Origin: Bacillus sp. B-jedd
GTDB taxonomy: Bacteria > Bacillota > Bacilli > Bacillales > Cytobacillaceae
Direction of reading: 5' to 3'
Assembly (NCBI RefSeq): GCF_000821085.1
Contig: NZ_CCXR01000001.1
Span: forward strand, 3,803,001 to 3,867,000
Length of the DNA: 64,000 nucleotides
Under the pieces are notes generated by a model. The model made no database searches. It was not told where the DNA came from and was given only the letters and a program-made list of their open reading frames with translations. Positions within the stretch are counted from its first letter, which is position 1. Each line of letters opens with the position of its first letter. Below, one piece after another: positions 1 to 10,741 of this stretch. Position numbers and translations under genes: made by a program.

Positions 1-42
1 CCTGCCTAGCCACTCGTTCATCCTGCCTGGCCACTCGTTCAT
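1..42. repeat. short tandem repeat, cut by window edge
   Basis: Two near-identical 21-bp units (CCTGCCTGGCCACTCGTTCA plus one T) stand head to tail, and a partial third begins CCAACTGGCC. The array lies directly beyond the 3' end of the OppC-like gene and may extend outside the window. No coding frame is associated with it. Confidence 0.6.
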
Positions 43-51
43 CCAACTGGC

Positions 52-963
52 CTACAGGTCATTTCTGACCATCCGGTGCTTCGTTTCAAAATAGCGCTGT
101 ACGCCTCCGGCAAACAGATTCAGGAACAGAAGCGTCAGTCCGATTGCCCCAATAGCCGACAGCGGAACCCATTTGTAGATTCGGACATCATCGAGAATCG
201 TCATGAACAGAATTGGCCAAGATGGGGAGGTATTCACTACTTCATACCCAGTTCCCCATTCATTCATCATGAATTTCATGCTGATGAAAATGCGAACGAT
301 TCCAAGTTGGGACAATAGAAAAAGGATCCTGCCGAAATCATTGATGATCAGTACAATAATATTTGGTATGACAACAGGCAGATAATAATTCCTGAACAAT
401 CGGTACGGTGAGCAGCCGGAAACGATCCCGGCTTCAATATAGGGCCGTTTTTCTGTATCTCCCAAATGGGTGTGGATGATCTCGGCTACCCGCCCGGTTT
501 CAAGCAGGGCGAGGACGAGAATCATCCACACCGGGCGCCAGTCAGAGAAATAGATGAATGGCAGGCCGGAGAAAAACGCAACGAAAAAGATCGGCGGCAT
601 GAATGAAAAAAGCTGCTGCCAGCCATGCATGATTCCCTCCATGACTTTTGAATAAAAGCCTGCAACTGCCAAAGGAATCGCAAAGACATAACGGAGCACG
701 ACTACACTCAGAACGATTTTCAACGTTTCCCCCGCCCCCATAATCAGCAGGCTGAGAATGTCGACACCCTTATAGTTGCTCCCAAGCGGATAGCCTTCCA
801 TTGGAGGAAAAGGTGGAAGGACAAATTTTCCTTCCTCGGTTTTAAAAGCCCCCAGTTCCTTTAATTCCGTATCGACGAAAGGCAAATTCGGCCCGAAAAC
901 AGCTACCAGCACCAAAAGGATCAAAAAGAACGCACCTGTCCACAGTCTCCAGTTTCTTTTCAT
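52..963 (-). CDS. OppC/DppC-like ABC transporter permease
   Basis: Inner-membrane permease subunit of an ABC importer of the peptide/nickel (Opp/Dpp) type. The 303-aa product has an N-terminal membrane segment at about residues 8-25, then an extracytoplasmic stretch, then further hydrophobic segments. An EAA-like coupling loop begins near residue 177 (EAGIVSGCSPYRLFRNYYLP), where the ATPase would dock. It is translationally coupled to the upstream OppB-like gene: stop and start overlap in TAATG. No ATPase or solute-binding protein is visible; they could lie beyond the left edge. The substrate cannot be assigned. Confidence 0.8.
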   Translation of the reverse strand: MKRNWRLWTGAFFLILLVLVAVFGPNLPFVDTELKELGAFKTEEGKFVLPPFPPMEGYPLGSNYKGVDILSLLIMGAGETLKIVLSVVVLRYVFAIPLAVAGFYSKVMEGIMHGWQQLFSFMPPIFFVAFFSGLPFIYFSDWRPVWMILVLALLETGRVAEIIHTHLGDTEKRPYIEAGIVSGCSPYRLFRNYYLPVVIPNIIVLIINDFGRILFLLSQLGIVRIFISMKFMMNEWGTGYEVVNTSPSWPILFMTILDDVRIYKWVPLSAIGAIGLTLLFLNLFAGGVQRYFETKHRMVRNDL

Positions 964-1910
964 TACATTTCATTCCTTTCAAGCGGATAGAGCATGTTCT
1001 TTCCGATTTGGCTGGCTATTTTTGATAAAAAAATGACCGCTGTGAAGAGAAAAATATAGCCCGCCGCACTAAATAAATTGATTGGAAACTGGTTTTGGCC
1101 GACAGCAAATGCATACGGTGATTCGACAGACTGATAGAAAAAGTATGCCGCCCCGCGAAAGTTCGTCAGCTTCTCAACAATGAACAAATTCGAAAGTGTA
1201 TAAAGCGTGATTGTATTCGTGTGGCTGAGGATTTTCGGATAGCAGTTCTTTAAAACGTGGCGGTACAAAACCTTAAGGGAAGAAGTCCCTTTTGAAAAAG
1301 CCGTCTTAATATAATCCATTGCCTGCTCATCCCGAATGCTCGAATAGGTGATGTTTGCGATATAAAAAACCGGATAGATTGAAAGATAAATAATCCCGAG
1401 AATCGTTGTACTGAGAGTATCGCTTCCGTAAACCTTCATGTACGGCAAAAGGCCCCATCCATATGCGGTCATGATGGCGATTTGTATGAAAATGATTAAG
1501 AACAAATCCGGGATCGACATAAAAAACCTTGTGAGTGTTTCCCCGAAAATCCTTGTTTTCCTATTCCGGATCCGATAATCGAACACACCCTTTGCCACTC
1601 CGCCAAACAGGCCGATAAAAAGAGCTGGTATGGCGATTTTCATGCTTTTCAGAAACGTATTCCAAATGCTGTCGACCCGGCTCTGCCCTTCCCGAATATC
1701 GCCAAGTCCCTTATTTTCCTTAATATATGTAAAAAAATTCTTGAATTGCTCAATATGTTTTTCAATCGAATAATCGTATTTTGACTCTAACGAGAATTTC
1801 GAAGCCGGATCAAGAAAAACAATATCCCTCGGCAAAAATAATAGCGCCAAAAAGATGGCCATGACGATCACCCATAAAATCCCCTGTTTTAAAATATACT
1901 TAATAATCAA
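963..1910 (-). CDS. OppB/DppB-like ABC transporter permease
   Basis: Partner permease of the preceding OppC-like subunit. The 315-aa product has an N-terminal transmembrane helix (about residues 8-26), a long extracytoplasmic segment to about residue 95, then the BPD_transp_1-type membrane domain with a coupling loop near DYIKTAFSKGTSSLKVLYRHVL. Such permeases form OppBC heterodimers. Upstream lies only the uvrA terminator region, so it probably starts a short operon. An AT-rich stretch of about 200 bp precedes it. The transported ligand is unknown. Confidence 0.8.
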   Translation of the reverse strand: MIIKYILKQGILWVIVMAIFLALLFLPRDIVFLDPASKFSLESKYDYSIEKHIEQFKNFFTYIKENKGLGDIREGQSRVDSIWNTFLKSMKIAIPALFIGLFGGVAKGVFDYRIRNRKTRIFGETLTRFFMSIPDLFLIIFIQIAIMTAYGWGLLPYMKVYGSDTLSTTILGIIYLSIYPVFYIANITYSSIRDEQAMDYIKTAFSKGTSSLKVLYRHVLKNCYPKILSHTNTITLYTLSNLFIVEKLTNFRGAAYFFYQSVESPYAFAVGQNQFPINLFSAAGYIFLFTAVIFLSKIASQIGKNMLYPLERNEM

Positions 1911-2084
1911 TGCTGTTCCCCCTTTGGCCTGAATTCTCTCTCTAACTGTCCAGGCTCCGTTTGAAATCTATTACCTATATTTTACATAAATTTCAGAATT
2001 GTTACAATTATAGAAATCCCTCCCCTTTTACAGACGAAACTTTTGCAAAAAAGTTCTTCGCTAGCCGAAGGAAAATAAAAACGG

Positions 2085-2120
2085 GATTGCATCCCTTTAA
2101 GAGAGCAATCCCGTTATTTT
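2085..2120 (-). terminator. uvrA rho-independent terminator
   Basis: AACGGGATTGC and GCAATCCCGTT form an 11-bp stem around a 14-nt loop immediately after the uvrA stop. A U-run follows in the minus direction. Confidence 0.9.
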
Positions 2121-5003
2121 TTATTTTGCTTTGGCCACTTCTTTTTCTTCCGCTTCTATTAGCTTGAGCATACGGTCGCGGTCCCGTTCAAGGACTGGTT
2201 TCAGGTACCGGCCTGTATGGGATTCCGGCGTATTGGCAATCTGCTCCGGCGTCCCAGTCGCGACGATTGTGCCGCCTTTATCCCCGCCCTCCGGACCAAG
2301 GTCGACAATGTAATCCGCCGCCTTGATGACGTCAAGGTTATGCTCGATGACAAGGACGGTATCGCCATTGTCGACAAGCCGCTGGAGGACGTTCAACAGC
2401 CGCGAGATATCATCGACATGAAGCCCGGTAGTCGGCTCGTCAAGTATATAGAACGATTTCCCGTTTGATCGCCTGTGCAGCTCGGAGGCAAGCTTAACCC
2501 TTTGCGCTTCCCCGCCCGATAGCGTCGTCGCCGGTTGGCCGAGCGTGATGTAGCCAAGCCCGACATCGGCAATCGTTTGGAGCTTACGGCTGATTTTAGG
2601 GATATTGGCAAAAAACTCAAGTGCATTTTCTACTGTCATATCAAGAATATCGGAAATATTTTTGCCTTTGTATTTGACTTCAAGCGTTTCACGGTTGTAG
2701 CGCTTGCCGTGGCATACTTCACATGGAACGTATACGTCCGGCAGGAAGTGCATCTCGATCTTAATGATCCCGTCGCCTCGGCAAGCTTCACAGCGGCCGC
2801 CTTTGACGTTGAAGGAGAAACGGCCTTTTTTATAGCCGCGCACCTTCGCTTCATTGGTTGACGCAAAAACATCACGGATGTCATCGAACACGCCGGTGTA
2901 GGTAGCCGGGTTGGAGCGTGGTGTCCTTCCGATAGGCGATTGGTCGATATCGATTACTTTTTCGAGATTCTCAACACCCTTGATGCTCTTGAACTTTCCC
3001 GGTTTTGCTTTTGCGCGGTGAAGCTTCTGGGCAAGTGATTTATGCAAAATCTCATTGATAAGCGTACTTTTGCCGGAGCCGGAAACGCCCGTGACAGCCA
3101 TGAACACGCCAAGCGGGAACTTGACCGAAACATTTTTAAGGTTGTTTTCATTGGCTCCCTTTATTTCAATGAAACGGCCATCCGGTTTCCGTCGCTCAAG
3201 CGGGAGCGGGATGAATTTTTTGCCGGATAGATATTGGCCCGTCAGTGACGCGGGATCATCCATGACTTCCTGCGGTGTTCCCGCAGAAACGATTTCCCCG
3301 CCATGGACGCCAGCACCCGGACCGACATCGATCAAATAATCGGCGGCAAGCATCGTGTCCTCGTCATGCTCAACGACAATCAGCGTATTGCCGATGTCGC
3401 GCATATTCTTCAGCGTGCCGATCAGCCGGTCATTATCGCGCTGGTGGAGACCGATCGACGGCTCATCCAGAATGTAGAGTACGCCGGTCAGGCGCGAACC
3501 AATCTGGGTTGCCAGCCTGATTCGCTGCGCCTCCCCCCCGGAAAGCGTCCCGGCCGCCCTGCTCAAGGTCAGGTAATCCAGGCCGACATTAATTAAAAAG
3601 CCGAGCCGCTCGCCGATTTCCCGGAGGACTAGCCTAGCAATTTTCATTTCCTTCTCAGTCAGATCGAGCGATTCAAAAAAGGCAAACGCATCCTCAACCG
3701 ACAATTCGGTCACTTCACCGACATGCCTCCCGGAAACAAGCACAGCAAGGCTTTCACGCTTCAGCCTATAGCCTTTGCAAGTCGGGCAAGGATGCTGGGA
3801 CATATATTTCTCCATCTGTTCCCTGATCCAATCCGAACTTGTGTCCTTAAAGCGGCGCTCCACATTCCGGAGCACGCCTTCAAACACAATATAGCCCTCT
3901 TTTACCTGGCCAAAATCATTGCGGTATTTGAAGTAAATCTTCTTCCCTTCTGAACCGTACAAAATCCGGTCCAGCTGGTTTTTTGGGAGATTTTTGACCG
4001 GCACATCCATGTCGATCCCGTAATGGTTGCAGACCGCCTTGAGTAGCTGCGGATAATATTGGGAGGATACGGATTCCCATGCAACAATCGCATTCTCATT
4101 CAAGCTCAGTTCTTTATCCGGAATGACGAGATCCGGGTCGACCTCCAAAGTTGCGCCAAGACCGTCACAGTCAGGGCAGGCGCCGAACGGGCTGTTGAAC
4201 GAAAACATCCGCGGTTCGAGCTCGCCAATCGAGAAGCCGCAAATCGGGCAGGCATGGTGCTCGCTGAACAGCAGCTCCTCTTCACCGATGACGTCAATGA
4301 CAACTTTTCCATCGCCGAGGCCGAGTGCGGTTTCAAGCGAGTCAGCCAGCCTTGCCGCGACTCCTTCCTTGACAACGACACGGTCGACAACGACGTCGAT
4401 GGAATGTTTCTTATTTTTTTCAAGAGTGATTTCATCGCCAAGGTCAAGCATTTCCCCATCCACCCTGACGCGGACAAACCCCTGCTTCTTAATATCCTCA
4501 AGAACCTGGACATGGGTTCCCTTCCTTCCCGATACAACCGGGGCGAGAACCTGGAGCTTGGTTTTTTCAGGATATTCAAGGATTCGGTCAACCATTTGTT
4601 CAATCGTCTGAGAGGTGATTTCAATTCCGTGGTTCGGGCAGACAGGCCGGCCCACCCTGGCAAAAAGAAGCCTCAGATAATCATAGATTTCCGTCACCGT
4701 CCCGACGGTCGAACGCGGGTTGCGACTCGTCGTTTTCTGGTCTATCGATATCGCCGGCGAAAGGCCCTCGATTGCGTCGACATCCGGCTTGTCCATCTGC
4801 CCGAGGAACTGGCGGGCGTAGGCGGACAGAGACTCGACGTAGCGGCGCTGCCCTTCGGCATAGATGGTGTCGAAGGCAAGCGAGGACTTTCCGGATCCGG
4901 AAAGCCCTGTCAGGACGACAAGTTTATCTCTCGGAATGGTGACATCGATATTTTTCAAATTATGGGCTCTGGCGCCTTTTACAATCAGTTTATCCATCGC
5001 CAT
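2121..5003 (-). CDS. uvrA: Excinuclease ABC subunit A
   Basis: DNA-damage sensing ATPase of nucleotide excision repair; it loads UvrB onto lesions in the cytoplasm. The 960-aa product has the family's full length. It shows two ABC modules: Walker [10 protein letters not shown] near residue 34 with [12 protein letters not shown] near 490, and GVSGSGKST near 640 with [12 protein letters not shown] near 825. Zinc-finger cysteines are visible as CPIC...CPDC in the first half and CEAC...CEVC in the second. It directly follows uvrB with a 7-bp gap on the same strand, so both are probably cotranscribed from the LexA-box promoter upstream of uvrB. Confidence 0.98.
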   Translation of the reverse strand: MAMDKLIVKGARAHNLKNIDVTIPRDKLVVLTGLSGSGKSSLAFDTIYAEGQRRYVESLSAYARQFLGQMDKPDVDAIEGLSPAISIDQKTTSRNPRSTVGTVTEIYDYLRLLFARVGRPVCPNHGIEITSQTIEQMVDRILEYPEKTKLQVLAPVVSGRKGTHVQVLEDIKKQGFVRVRVDGEMLDLGDEITLEKNKKHSIDVVVDRVVVKEGVAARLADSLETALGLGDGKVVIDVIGEEELLFSEHHACPICGFSIGELEPRMFSFNSPFGACPDCDGLGATLEVDPDLVIPDKELSLNENAIVAWESVSSQYYPQLLKAVCNHYGIDMDVPVKNLPKNQLDRILYGSEGKKIYFKYRNDFGQVKEGYIVFEGVLRNVERRFKDTSSDWIREQMEKYMSQHPCPTCKGYRLKRESLAVLVSGRHVGEVTELSVEDAFAFFESLDLTEKEMKIARLVLREIGERLGFLINVGLDYLTLSRAAGTLSGGEAQRIRLATQIGSRLTGVLYILDEPSIGLHQRDNDRLIGTLKNMRDIGNTLIVVEHDEDTMLAADYLIDVGPGAGVHGGEIVSAGTPQEVMDDPASLTGQYLSGKKFIPLPLERRKPDGRFIEIKGANENNLKNVSVKFPLGVFMAVTGVSGSGKSTLINEILHKSLAQKLHRAKAKPGKFKSIKGVENLEKVIDIDQSPIGRTPRSNPATYTGVFDDIRDVFASTNEAKVRGYKKGRFSFNVKGGRCEACRGDGIIKIEMHFLPDVYVPCEVCHGKRYNRETLEVKYKGKNISDILDMTVENALEFFANIPKISRKLQTIADVGLGYITLGQPATTLSGGEAQRVKLASELHRRSNGKSFYILDEPTTGLHVDDISRLLNVLQRLVDNGDTVLVIEHNLDVIKAADYIVDLGPEGGDKGGTIVATGTPEQIANTPESHTGRYLKPVLERDRDRMLKLIEAEEKEVAKAK

Positions 5004-5010
5004 GTTGCAG

Positions 5011-6990
5011 TCATCCTTCCGCTTTCAGCTCTAATATCAGGTCACGAAGCTCGGCGGCGCGCTCGAAGTCCAGCGCCCTCGCGGCTTCCTTCATTTCTTT
5101 TTCCATATTGGCTATGACACGCTCGCGGTCTTTTTTTGCCAGCTTGCCAAGTGATTGTGCCGGTGAATAAGTTTCCGTTTCTTCAGCCGTCTGAGTTGCG
5201 CGGATTGAATCGCGGATACCCTTCTGAATCGTCGTCGGTGTGATGCCGTGCTTTTCATTATACTCTTCCTGGATGGCACGGCGACGCTTCGTTTCCTCGA
5301 TTGCAATCTGCATCGAGTTGGTCATCTTATCCGCATACATAATGACTTTCCCTTCCGAATTCCTCGCCGCCCGGCCAATCGTCTGGATCAGCGAACGTTC
5401 GGAACGGAGGAAGCCTTCTTTGTCGGCATCGAGAATCGTGACGAGAGATACTTCCGGAATATCAAGCCCTTCACGGAGAAGGTTGATCCCGACAAGAACA
5501 TCGTATTTTCCAAGCCGGAGTTCGCGGATAATCTCAATCCGCTCGAGAGTCTTTACTTCCGAATGAAGATAATTGACCTTAATGCCGATTTCCTTCAGAT
5601 AATCGGTCAGGTCCTCGGACATTTTCTTCGTCAGTGTCGTCACAAGGACGCGCTCGTTCCGCTTGACCCGTTCGTTGATTTCCCCGATCAGGTCGTCAAT
5701 CTGGCCTTCGATTGGCCGGACCTCGATTGTCGGATCTAGAAGGCCGGTCGGACGGATGATCTGCTCGACCATTTCCGGTGTATGCTCTATCTCATACGGC
5801 CCCGGTGTCGCCGAAACCGCAATCAGCTGGTGAATGTGCTGCTCGAATTCCTCAAAGGTGAGCGGCCGGTTATCGAGCGCGGACGGCAGCCTGAATCCAT
5901 GGTCAACCAACACCTGCTTGCGCGCCTTGTCTCCATTAAACATACCCCTGATTTGCGGCAGCGTAACATGCGACTCATCGACGACAATCATGAAGTCATC
6001 CGGAAAGTAATCAAGAAGCGTATACGGCGTCGAACCTGGCGGCCTTAATGTCAGATGGCGGGAATAGTTTTCGATTCCCGAGCAAAAGCCCATTTCCCTC
6101 ATCATTTCGAGGTCATAGCGGGTCCGCTGCTCGAGCCGCTGAGCTTCGAGCAATTTATCTTCCGCCCGGAGCTCTTCAAGCCGCTCTTCAAGTTCCTTTT
6201 CAATATTTTCAATCGCGAGCCTCAGTTTCGCTTCCCTCGTGACGAAGTGGGATGCCGGGAAAATCGCGACATGGTTCCGCTCGCCGATAATTTCGCCTGT
6301 CAGCGCGTCCACTTCGCGAATCCGTTCAACCTCATCACCGAAAAACTCGACCCTGATGCAATGCTCATCTTTTGACACAGGGAAGATTTCGACTACATCT
6401 CCGCGCACCCTGAACGTCCCGCGCTTGAAATCGATGTCATTACGGGCGTATTGGATGTCGACGAGCTTATGAAGCAGCTTGTTGCGCTCGATTTCCATCC
6501 CGGTCCTGAGGCTCAGCACCATTTCCTTATATTCTTCCGGCGAACCTAAGCCGTAAATGCACGAAACAGACGCGATGATGATCACATCCCGCCTTTCAAA
6601 AAGGGACGACGTTGCCGAGTGGCGCAGCTTGTCGATTTCATCATTGATGCTCGCGTCTTTTTCAATGAATGTGTCCGTCTGAGGCACATAGGCTTCCGGC
6701 TGATAGTAATCATAGTACGAAACGAAATACTCAACCGCATTGTTCGGGAAGAATTCCTTAAACTCACTGTAAAGCTGGCCGGCCAGCGTCTTATTGTGGG
6801 CGATGACAAGCGTCGGTTTGTTCACTTCCTTGATCACATTGGAAACAGTGAACGTCTTTCCGGTACCTGTCGCCCCAAGAAGCGTTTGGATCCGCTTTTT
6901 CTTGTAGATTCCGTCCACGAGTTTCGTTATCGCAGCTGGCTGGTCCCCCTGCGGCGTATATTTTGATACTAATTCAAATTGGTTCTTCAC
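5011..6990 (-). CDS. uvrB: Excinuclease ABC subunit B
   Basis: Helicase-fold damage-verification subunit of UvrABC. Walker A GATGTGKT lies near residue 40, followed by the beta-hairpin segment [12 protein letters not shown], the DESH box, SAT-like VSATPG, the QTIGRAAR motif VI and a C-terminal UVR domain ([17 protein letters not shown]) that contacts UvrC. The chosen start is GTG at 6990. It has GGAGG 8 nt upstream and yields [18 protein letters not shown], matching the usual Bacillus UvrB N-terminus, length 659 aa. An in-frame TTG at 7005 would overlap that ribosome binding site and is rejected. Confidence 0.98.
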   Translation of the reverse strand: MKNQFELVSKYTPQGDQPAAITKLVDGIYKKKRIQTLLGATGTGKTFTVSNVIKEVNKPTLVIAHNKTLAGQLYSEFKEFFPNNAVEYFVSYYDYYQPEAYVPQTDTFIEKDASINDEIDKLRHSATSSLFERRDVIIIASVSCIYGLGSPEEYKEMVLSLRTGMEIERNKLLHKLVDIQYARNDIDFKRGTFRVRGDVVEIFPVSKDEHCIRVEFFGDEVERIREVDALTGEIIGERNHVAIFPASHFVTREAKLRLAIENIEKELEERLEELRAEDKLLEAQRLEQRTRYDLEMMREMGFCSGIENYSRHLTLRPPGSTPYTLLDYFPDDFMIVVDESHVTLPQIRGMFNGDKARKQVLVDHGFRLPSALDNRPLTFEEFEQHIHQLIAVSATPGPYEIEHTPEMVEQIIRPTGLLDPTIEVRPIEGQIDDLIGEINERVKRNERVLVTTLTKKMSEDLTDYLKEIGIKVNYLHSEVKTLERIEIIRELRLGKYDVLVGINLLREGLDIPEVSLVTILDADKEGFLRSERSLIQTIGRAARNSEGKVIMYADKMTNSMQIAIEETKRRRAIQEEYNEKHGITPTTIQKGIRDSIRATQTAEETETYSPAQSLGKLAKKDRERVIANMEKEMKEAARALDFERAAELRDLILELKAEG

Positions 6991-7106
6991 TGTCCGAACC
7001 TCCAATCCGGGAAACTAAAATGATGCCGGAATGGCTGTCCCGGCACTGTCCGAAAATCTCATATGAACATTCTACCACAAAGGCTATATTACAAACCAAT
7101 ATTATA

Positions 7107-7120
7107 CGAACAAATATTCG
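7107..7120. promoter_or_regulatory. LexA (DinR) SOS box upstream of uvrBA
   Basis: CGAACAAATATTCG matches the Bacillus SOS consensus CGAAC-N4-GTTCG with one difference. On the minus strand a TATAAT -10-like hexamer follows immediately, so a bound repressor would cover the promoter. UvrBA is a known SOS operon in Bacillus. Confidence 0.8.
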
Positions 7121-7204
7121 ATAAATTTTTCGGAGTTTACTCCCTTTTCTCTCTATTTTATCCAACAGAGCGAGCCGGAAACCCGTTCTATGACTGTTTT
7201 TGCC

Positions 7205-7238
7205 AAAAGAAAAGCCCGCCGGCAGATTACCGGAGGGC
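7205..7238 (-). terminator. csbA terminator
   Basis: GCCCGCCGG pairs with CCGGAGGGC with one mismatch, followed in the minus direction by CTTTTCTTTT. It separates csbA from the uvrBA promoter. Confidence 0.8.
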
Positions 7239-7254
7239 AAATTAGGTATACGAT

Positions 7255-7488
7255 TCAAGCCTGTTTCTTCGTGCGCTTTGGGATGAAAAGTGTCGCCGCC
7301 CAAAAGCCTGCTGTGAGCGAGAAGGCGTCAACGATGATCAGGCCCCAGCTGTCGGTGTAGCCTTTATAAACAGATGCGGCGATCAAGGCGACAGTCAAGG
7401 CGAGTCCAATGACCCGGTTATAGGTGACCCGGGCAAAGAGCATGACGGCCAGCCCCGGCAGGAAGAATGCCGATAAATATTGAATCAC
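7255..7488 (-). CDS. csbA: CsbA general-stress membrane protein
   Basis: A 77-aa hydrophobic protein with three probable membrane helices and a basic C-terminus (KRTKKQA). Size, the motif ARVTYNR...ALTVALIAASVYKGYT and its position directly upstream of uvrBA match B. subtilis CsbA, a SigB-controlled protein of unknown biochemical role. The start is GTG with GAGGGG about 8 nt upstream. It lies 36 bp downstream of the RsbR-like gene and probably shares its transcript. No convincing SigB promoter was found between the two genes. Confidence 0.85.
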   Translation of the reverse strand: MIQYLSAFFLPGLAVMLFARVTYNRVIGLALTVALIAASVYKGYTDSWGLIIVDAFSLTAGFWAATLFIPKRTKKQA

Positions 7489-7524
7489 CTTTTTTCCCCT
7501 CTTTCCTTCAGAACTCTTTAAGGT

Positions 7525-8364
7525 TTACCAATTGATTTTTTCCAGGGCCGCAGCAAGATCCGTTTCGTACTGCGCATTGTTGAAGTTAATGCCAAGCGAG
7601 GTAGCTGCCTGCGCAACCTCAGGCCTGATTCCTGACAATGTCACGCGGATCCCGATCAGATTCAATCCTTTGAACATCTTTGAGAGCTGGCAGGCGACAG
7701 CGGAATCCACCGTCGGGACTCCCGACATATCAATTACAATCCTGCTGATCCGCATCGAAGCGCTTTGGTTCAGGACCGACTCCATGATGGCCGTCGCCCT
7801 GTCGAGATCGATTTCGCCAATAAGCGGCAGTACGCCGGTGCCTTTGGTGACCGGGATAACCGGCGCACTCAGTTCGGAAATGATTTTCTCCTTTTCCGAA
7901 ATGATTTTATTGTTCACTTCATAATAATGCTTTGAGAACAGGTCAATCACCTGGTCAAAAGCGACATTTAGTTTCTTGGTCCATCTGAAAACATCGTCGA
8001 TTTCCACAGAGCGATTGGCTTCATGTGCAAACTTTTCTACGAAATTCAAAATAACGCTCTTGAAAACTCCGAATTGTTCCAGGACATAGTAAAGCGGGAC
8101 ATTGGAATTCGCCCGATCTTCAGAAACGGCCTGCGTCCAGGGAGCGATGTCCTTCTTGAAAACATCTTCATCCTCTATGAAAACTTTCGTAATTTTTTCA
8201 TTGAACTGCCCGTTTTGTTCGCGCAGCTTCCTGACAAGTTCGGGGGAGGCGTCGCTGGAGTAGGGAGAACCTGCCTTTGTGGCGCGGCGGCTTAGCCATT
8301 CCTCCGTCAAATCTTGTGAGTGGGAACGTAAATATTGATATAAAACCTCGTCTAGTTCTCTCAT
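7525..8364 (-). CDS. RsbR-type stressosome protein (STAS domain)
   Basis: A 279-aa protein with a poorly conserved N-terminal sensor half (about 1-150) and a C-terminal STAS domain (about 160-275), the plan of RsbR paralogues that with RsbS and RsbT form the 1.8-MDa stressosome controlling SigB. The helix equivalent to the first RsbR phosphosite reads GVPTVDSAVA, with Ser at the phospho-acceptor position. The second site region reads GIRPEVAQAAT and has Ala where RsbRA has Thr. The start is ATG at 8364 with GGGAGG just upstream. A longer in-frame reading to 8676 has no ribosome binding site and runs across the divergent promoter region. It stands next to SigB-regulon gene csbA. Confidence 0.85.
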   Translation of the reverse strand: MRELDEVLYQYLRSHSQDLTEEWLSRRATKAGSPYSSDASPELVRKLREQNGQFNEKITKVFIEDEDVFKKDIAPWTQAVSEDRANSNVPLYYVLEQFGVFKSVILNFVEKFAHEANRSVEIDDVFRWTKKLNVAFDQVIDLFSKHYYEVNNKIISEKEKIISELSAPVIPVTKGTGVLPLIGEIDLDRATAIMESVLNQSASMRISRIVIDMSGVPTVDSAVACQLSKMFKGLNLIGIRVTLSGIRPEVAQAATSLGINFNNAQYETDLAAALEKINW

Positions 8365-8544
8365 ATTTCCTCCCGTATGTATACGTGATTTTCCTTCTCT
8401 ATCATAACCGAAAACGGTTAAAAAAGCATATCTCCCGTTTTTTGCAAAATTAGCGGCCGGACTGGGATGTCCAGCGTAATAGCGGGGTAAGGTTACAAAT
8501 AGTGTGGCTTTTAAACAAAAGTGCTGGGAACGGAGGCATTCATA

Positions 8545-9351
8545 ATGGTTAAGTTGTTGAAGGAGACGCGTCACAGGCCATATCCTCTGCCGAATTTGCC
8601 CTGGCTCATGACCCAGACGTGGGAGAATCTGCTGTTTCTTCATTGGCGCGTTGACGCAGGACAAGTCAGGCAGCACCTCCCGGCTGAATTGGAGCTGGAT
8701 ACGTGGGACGGCTCGGCCTGGATTTCAATTTCCCCTTTTCAGGTGAAACATCAGCGCTTTCGGATTTTACCGGAAATCCCGATGCTGAACGAATATTTGG
8801 AGCTGAATGTCAGGACATACGTGAAACGGAACGGCCGGCAGGGTGTATGGTTCTTTTCTTTGGACGCCAATCTTGCCCCGGCTGTGATGGCGGCAAATGG
8901 ATTTCTGGCGCTGCCGTATAAAAATGCGGAGATGGATTTTGAGGAAGTTGACTTCAAGGGTTCCTTATCTCCCAGTGACAAAGTTACCGTTGAACCCTCT
9001 GAGCAACGGGAAGTTTTTGCAAAAGGAAAGAAGGGTTTCAGGTTTACGAATGAGCGAATTAATGCCGAGGATGGATTCGGACGGTTCAACGTGACTTATC
9101 GGCCTGTTTCAAGGGGGAGTGTAACCCGGTCTGGTACGCTTGAACACTGGCTGATTGAGCGTTACTGCCTGTTTACAGAAAAGGACGGGAAAATTCTGCG
9201 CGGCGATATCCACCACCTTCCATGGGATGTGGCCGATGCCGAGGCGGAAGTGGCTGTCAATATGATGAGCCCAATTCCATTGGCAGGCGAACCGCTGCTT
9301 CAATACTGTGAATCAAAAAAGGTGTTGATGTTCCCATTTGTAGAGAATTAA
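8545..9351 (+). CDS. DUF2071 / YqjF-family protein
   Basis: A 268-aa soluble protein of the DUF2071 (YqjF) family, recognisable from WLMTQTWENLLFLHWRV near the N-terminus, the acetoacetate-decarboxylase-like strands in the middle, and the terminal ...ESKKVLMFPF. Its biochemical activity is not established. The start is ATG at 8545 with GGAGG 8 nt before it. A GTG at 8521 in the same frame lacks a ribosome binding site. It diverges from the RsbR-like gene and is monocistronic. Confidence 0.8.
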   Translation: MVKLLKETRHRPYPLPNLPWLMTQTWENLLFLHWRVDAGQVRQHLPAELELDTWDGSAWISISPFQVKHQRFRILPEIPMLNEYLELNVRTYVKRNGRQGVWFFSLDANLAPAVMAANGFLALPYKNAEMDFEEVDFKGSLSPSDKVTVEPSEQREVFAKGKKGFRFTNERINAEDGFGRFNVTYRPVSRGSVTRSGTLEHWLIERYCLFTEKDGKILRGDIHHLPWDVADAEAEVAVNMMSPIPLAGEPLLQYCESKKVLMFPFVEN

Positions 9352-9507
9352 CATGCTTCATTTATCCAGGAAAAATCGACTATCTCGGTTCTAAAGGTTA
9401 AGCCTTTTTATACAATCGCAATATTTGACGAAAGATATAGTATTTACAGGCTTCTTCAGATGCCATAAATTATAAATAATCATTTATATAGTGTAAGGAA
9501 GTGGATA

Positions 9508-10599
9508 ATGACTGCTTTCATTAAAAATCAATGGCAGGCCAATGGATACTTGATTCTAATCGCAGCATTATTTCTGTTATTAATGGCTGGCTGCCAGCAA
9601 AAAGCGGCCCAGACAGCGGAAAAACGATTCATTGCACCGACTGCACCAGAATGGCTTTACACGAATGGACAATGGAAAGAGGTTACGAAGGCCGACAGTG
9701 ATAAAGCGATGCAGGGCTGGCTTGACGGCAAGAACGGACGGCATTATGGACGGCGGGCCAGGATTGAGACAGACAGCAGTTTTGCCACATTGAAACAACG
9801 CGGCATCGGCGGTACAGTCTTTATTTTTGTTGATGGTAAACAGGTTGTAGAACAAAAGTTAAAGGCGGATGGCAAGTATTTGGACATCCCGATTTATAAG
9901 CATAAAAAAGGATGGCATCAGATTGAAATTGGCTTTTCAAACATTAGCGAGATAAATGGCCTCTACATAAGTGAAGGGGCGAAAGCAAAAAAGCCGAAGG
10001 AAAAGAGAAAGCGGCTTGTTGTCATTGGCCATAGCCATGCCGACGGGACTGGCACTCCAAATATGGGGATGGAAGCAATGGCCACTGTCATTGGCGACAT
10101 CATGGGAGTAGAGAGCATCAATCAGGGAATTGGCCGAACAGACATTGATATATCTTCCCCGCCGTCCGATAAAAACAGCGCCCTTGGACGGGTCAAGCCA
10201 GATGTGATTGATTTGAAACCGGATTATGTCCTCGCTATTTACGGATTCAACTCCATCTCTCCAATCAACAGAGGAGAAATGACCCATGGGCAATATCAGG
10301 AAAAGTACGCGGAATTTATCAAAACGATCCATGACGCCCTGCCGGATACAAAAGTCTTTGCAAGCTCCATTATGGCCACTCCTTCATACTCGGATGAAGA
10401 ACTGAAGCCATACAACGAAGATATAAAAATGGCCTGTTCCAAGGTGCCTAACTGTATGTACATTGATATGGCAGGAAAGTTGAATGAGGGCAATTTCGAT
10501 AAGTACATGGCACCCGACCGGCTTCATCCAAGTACGGAGGGCCAAAGATATCTGGCCGAAGTTTACGCCAAAGCGATGAAATCTGCAATCGATAAATAA
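9508..10599 (+). CDS. SGNH/GDSL-hydrolase lipoprotein
   Basis: A 363-aa exported lipoprotein: N-terminal signal with lipobox LLMAGC near residue 29, a linking beta-rich region to about residue 165, then an SGNH hydrolase domain. The catalytic blocks are visible as GHSHADG (Ser nucleophile), GIGRTD (Gly), YGFNS (Asn) and DRLHPS (Asp-x-x-His). Such enzymes are esterases or deacetylases on cell-wall or exopolymer substrates; the substrate here is unknown. It is followed by its own terminator, with no operon partner. Confidence 0.85.
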   Translation: MTAFIKNQWQANGYLILIAALFLLLMAGCQQKAAQTAEKRFIAPTAPEWLYTNGQWKEVTKADSDKAMQGWLDGKNGRHYGRRARIETDSSFATLKQRGIGGTVFIFVDGKQVVEQKLKADGKYLDIPIYKHKKGWHQIEIGFSNISEINGLYISEGAKAKKPKEKRKRLVVIGHSHADGTGTPNMGMEAMATVIGDIMGVESINQGIGRTDIDISSPPSDKNSALGRVKPDVIDLKPDYVLAIYGFNSISPINRGEMTHGQYQEKYAEFIKTIHDALPDTKVFASSIMATPSYSDEELKPYNEDIKMACSKVPNCMYIDMAGKLNEGNFDKYMAPDRLHPSTEGQRYLAEVYAKAMKSAIDK

Positions 10600-10602
10600 A
10601 CA

Positions 10603-10642
10603 AGGCCGTTTATGGCGCCTTCTAATAGCATCATAACGGCCT
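10603..10642 (+). terminator. terminator of the SGNH lipoprotein gene
   Basis: AGGCCGTT...AACGGCCT stem with TATG/CATA extension, ending in ATTTCTTTT. Confidence 0.8.
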
Positions 10643-10741
10643 ATTTCTTTTGAATGTCACATACGAAACTGAAATATACTTTCCCATTTGGCGACTTGCC
10701 TTTCTTGCAAAAGCTCGTACTTTTTCTGAATAAACGATTTT

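Noticed and set aside
4059..5117. 352-codon open frame on + opposite uvrA
   Set aside because: Antisense shadow of a highly conserved gene; composition and lack of a ribosome binding site argue against a protein.
6991..7005. TTG start of uvrB at 7005
   Set aside because: It overlaps the GGAGG site serving the GTG at 6990, which gives the usual UvrB N-terminus.
8365..8676. N-terminal extension of the RsbR-like protein to 8676
   Set aside because: Overlaps the divergent gene's promoter and start, has no ribosome binding site, and the ATG at 8364 has a strong one.
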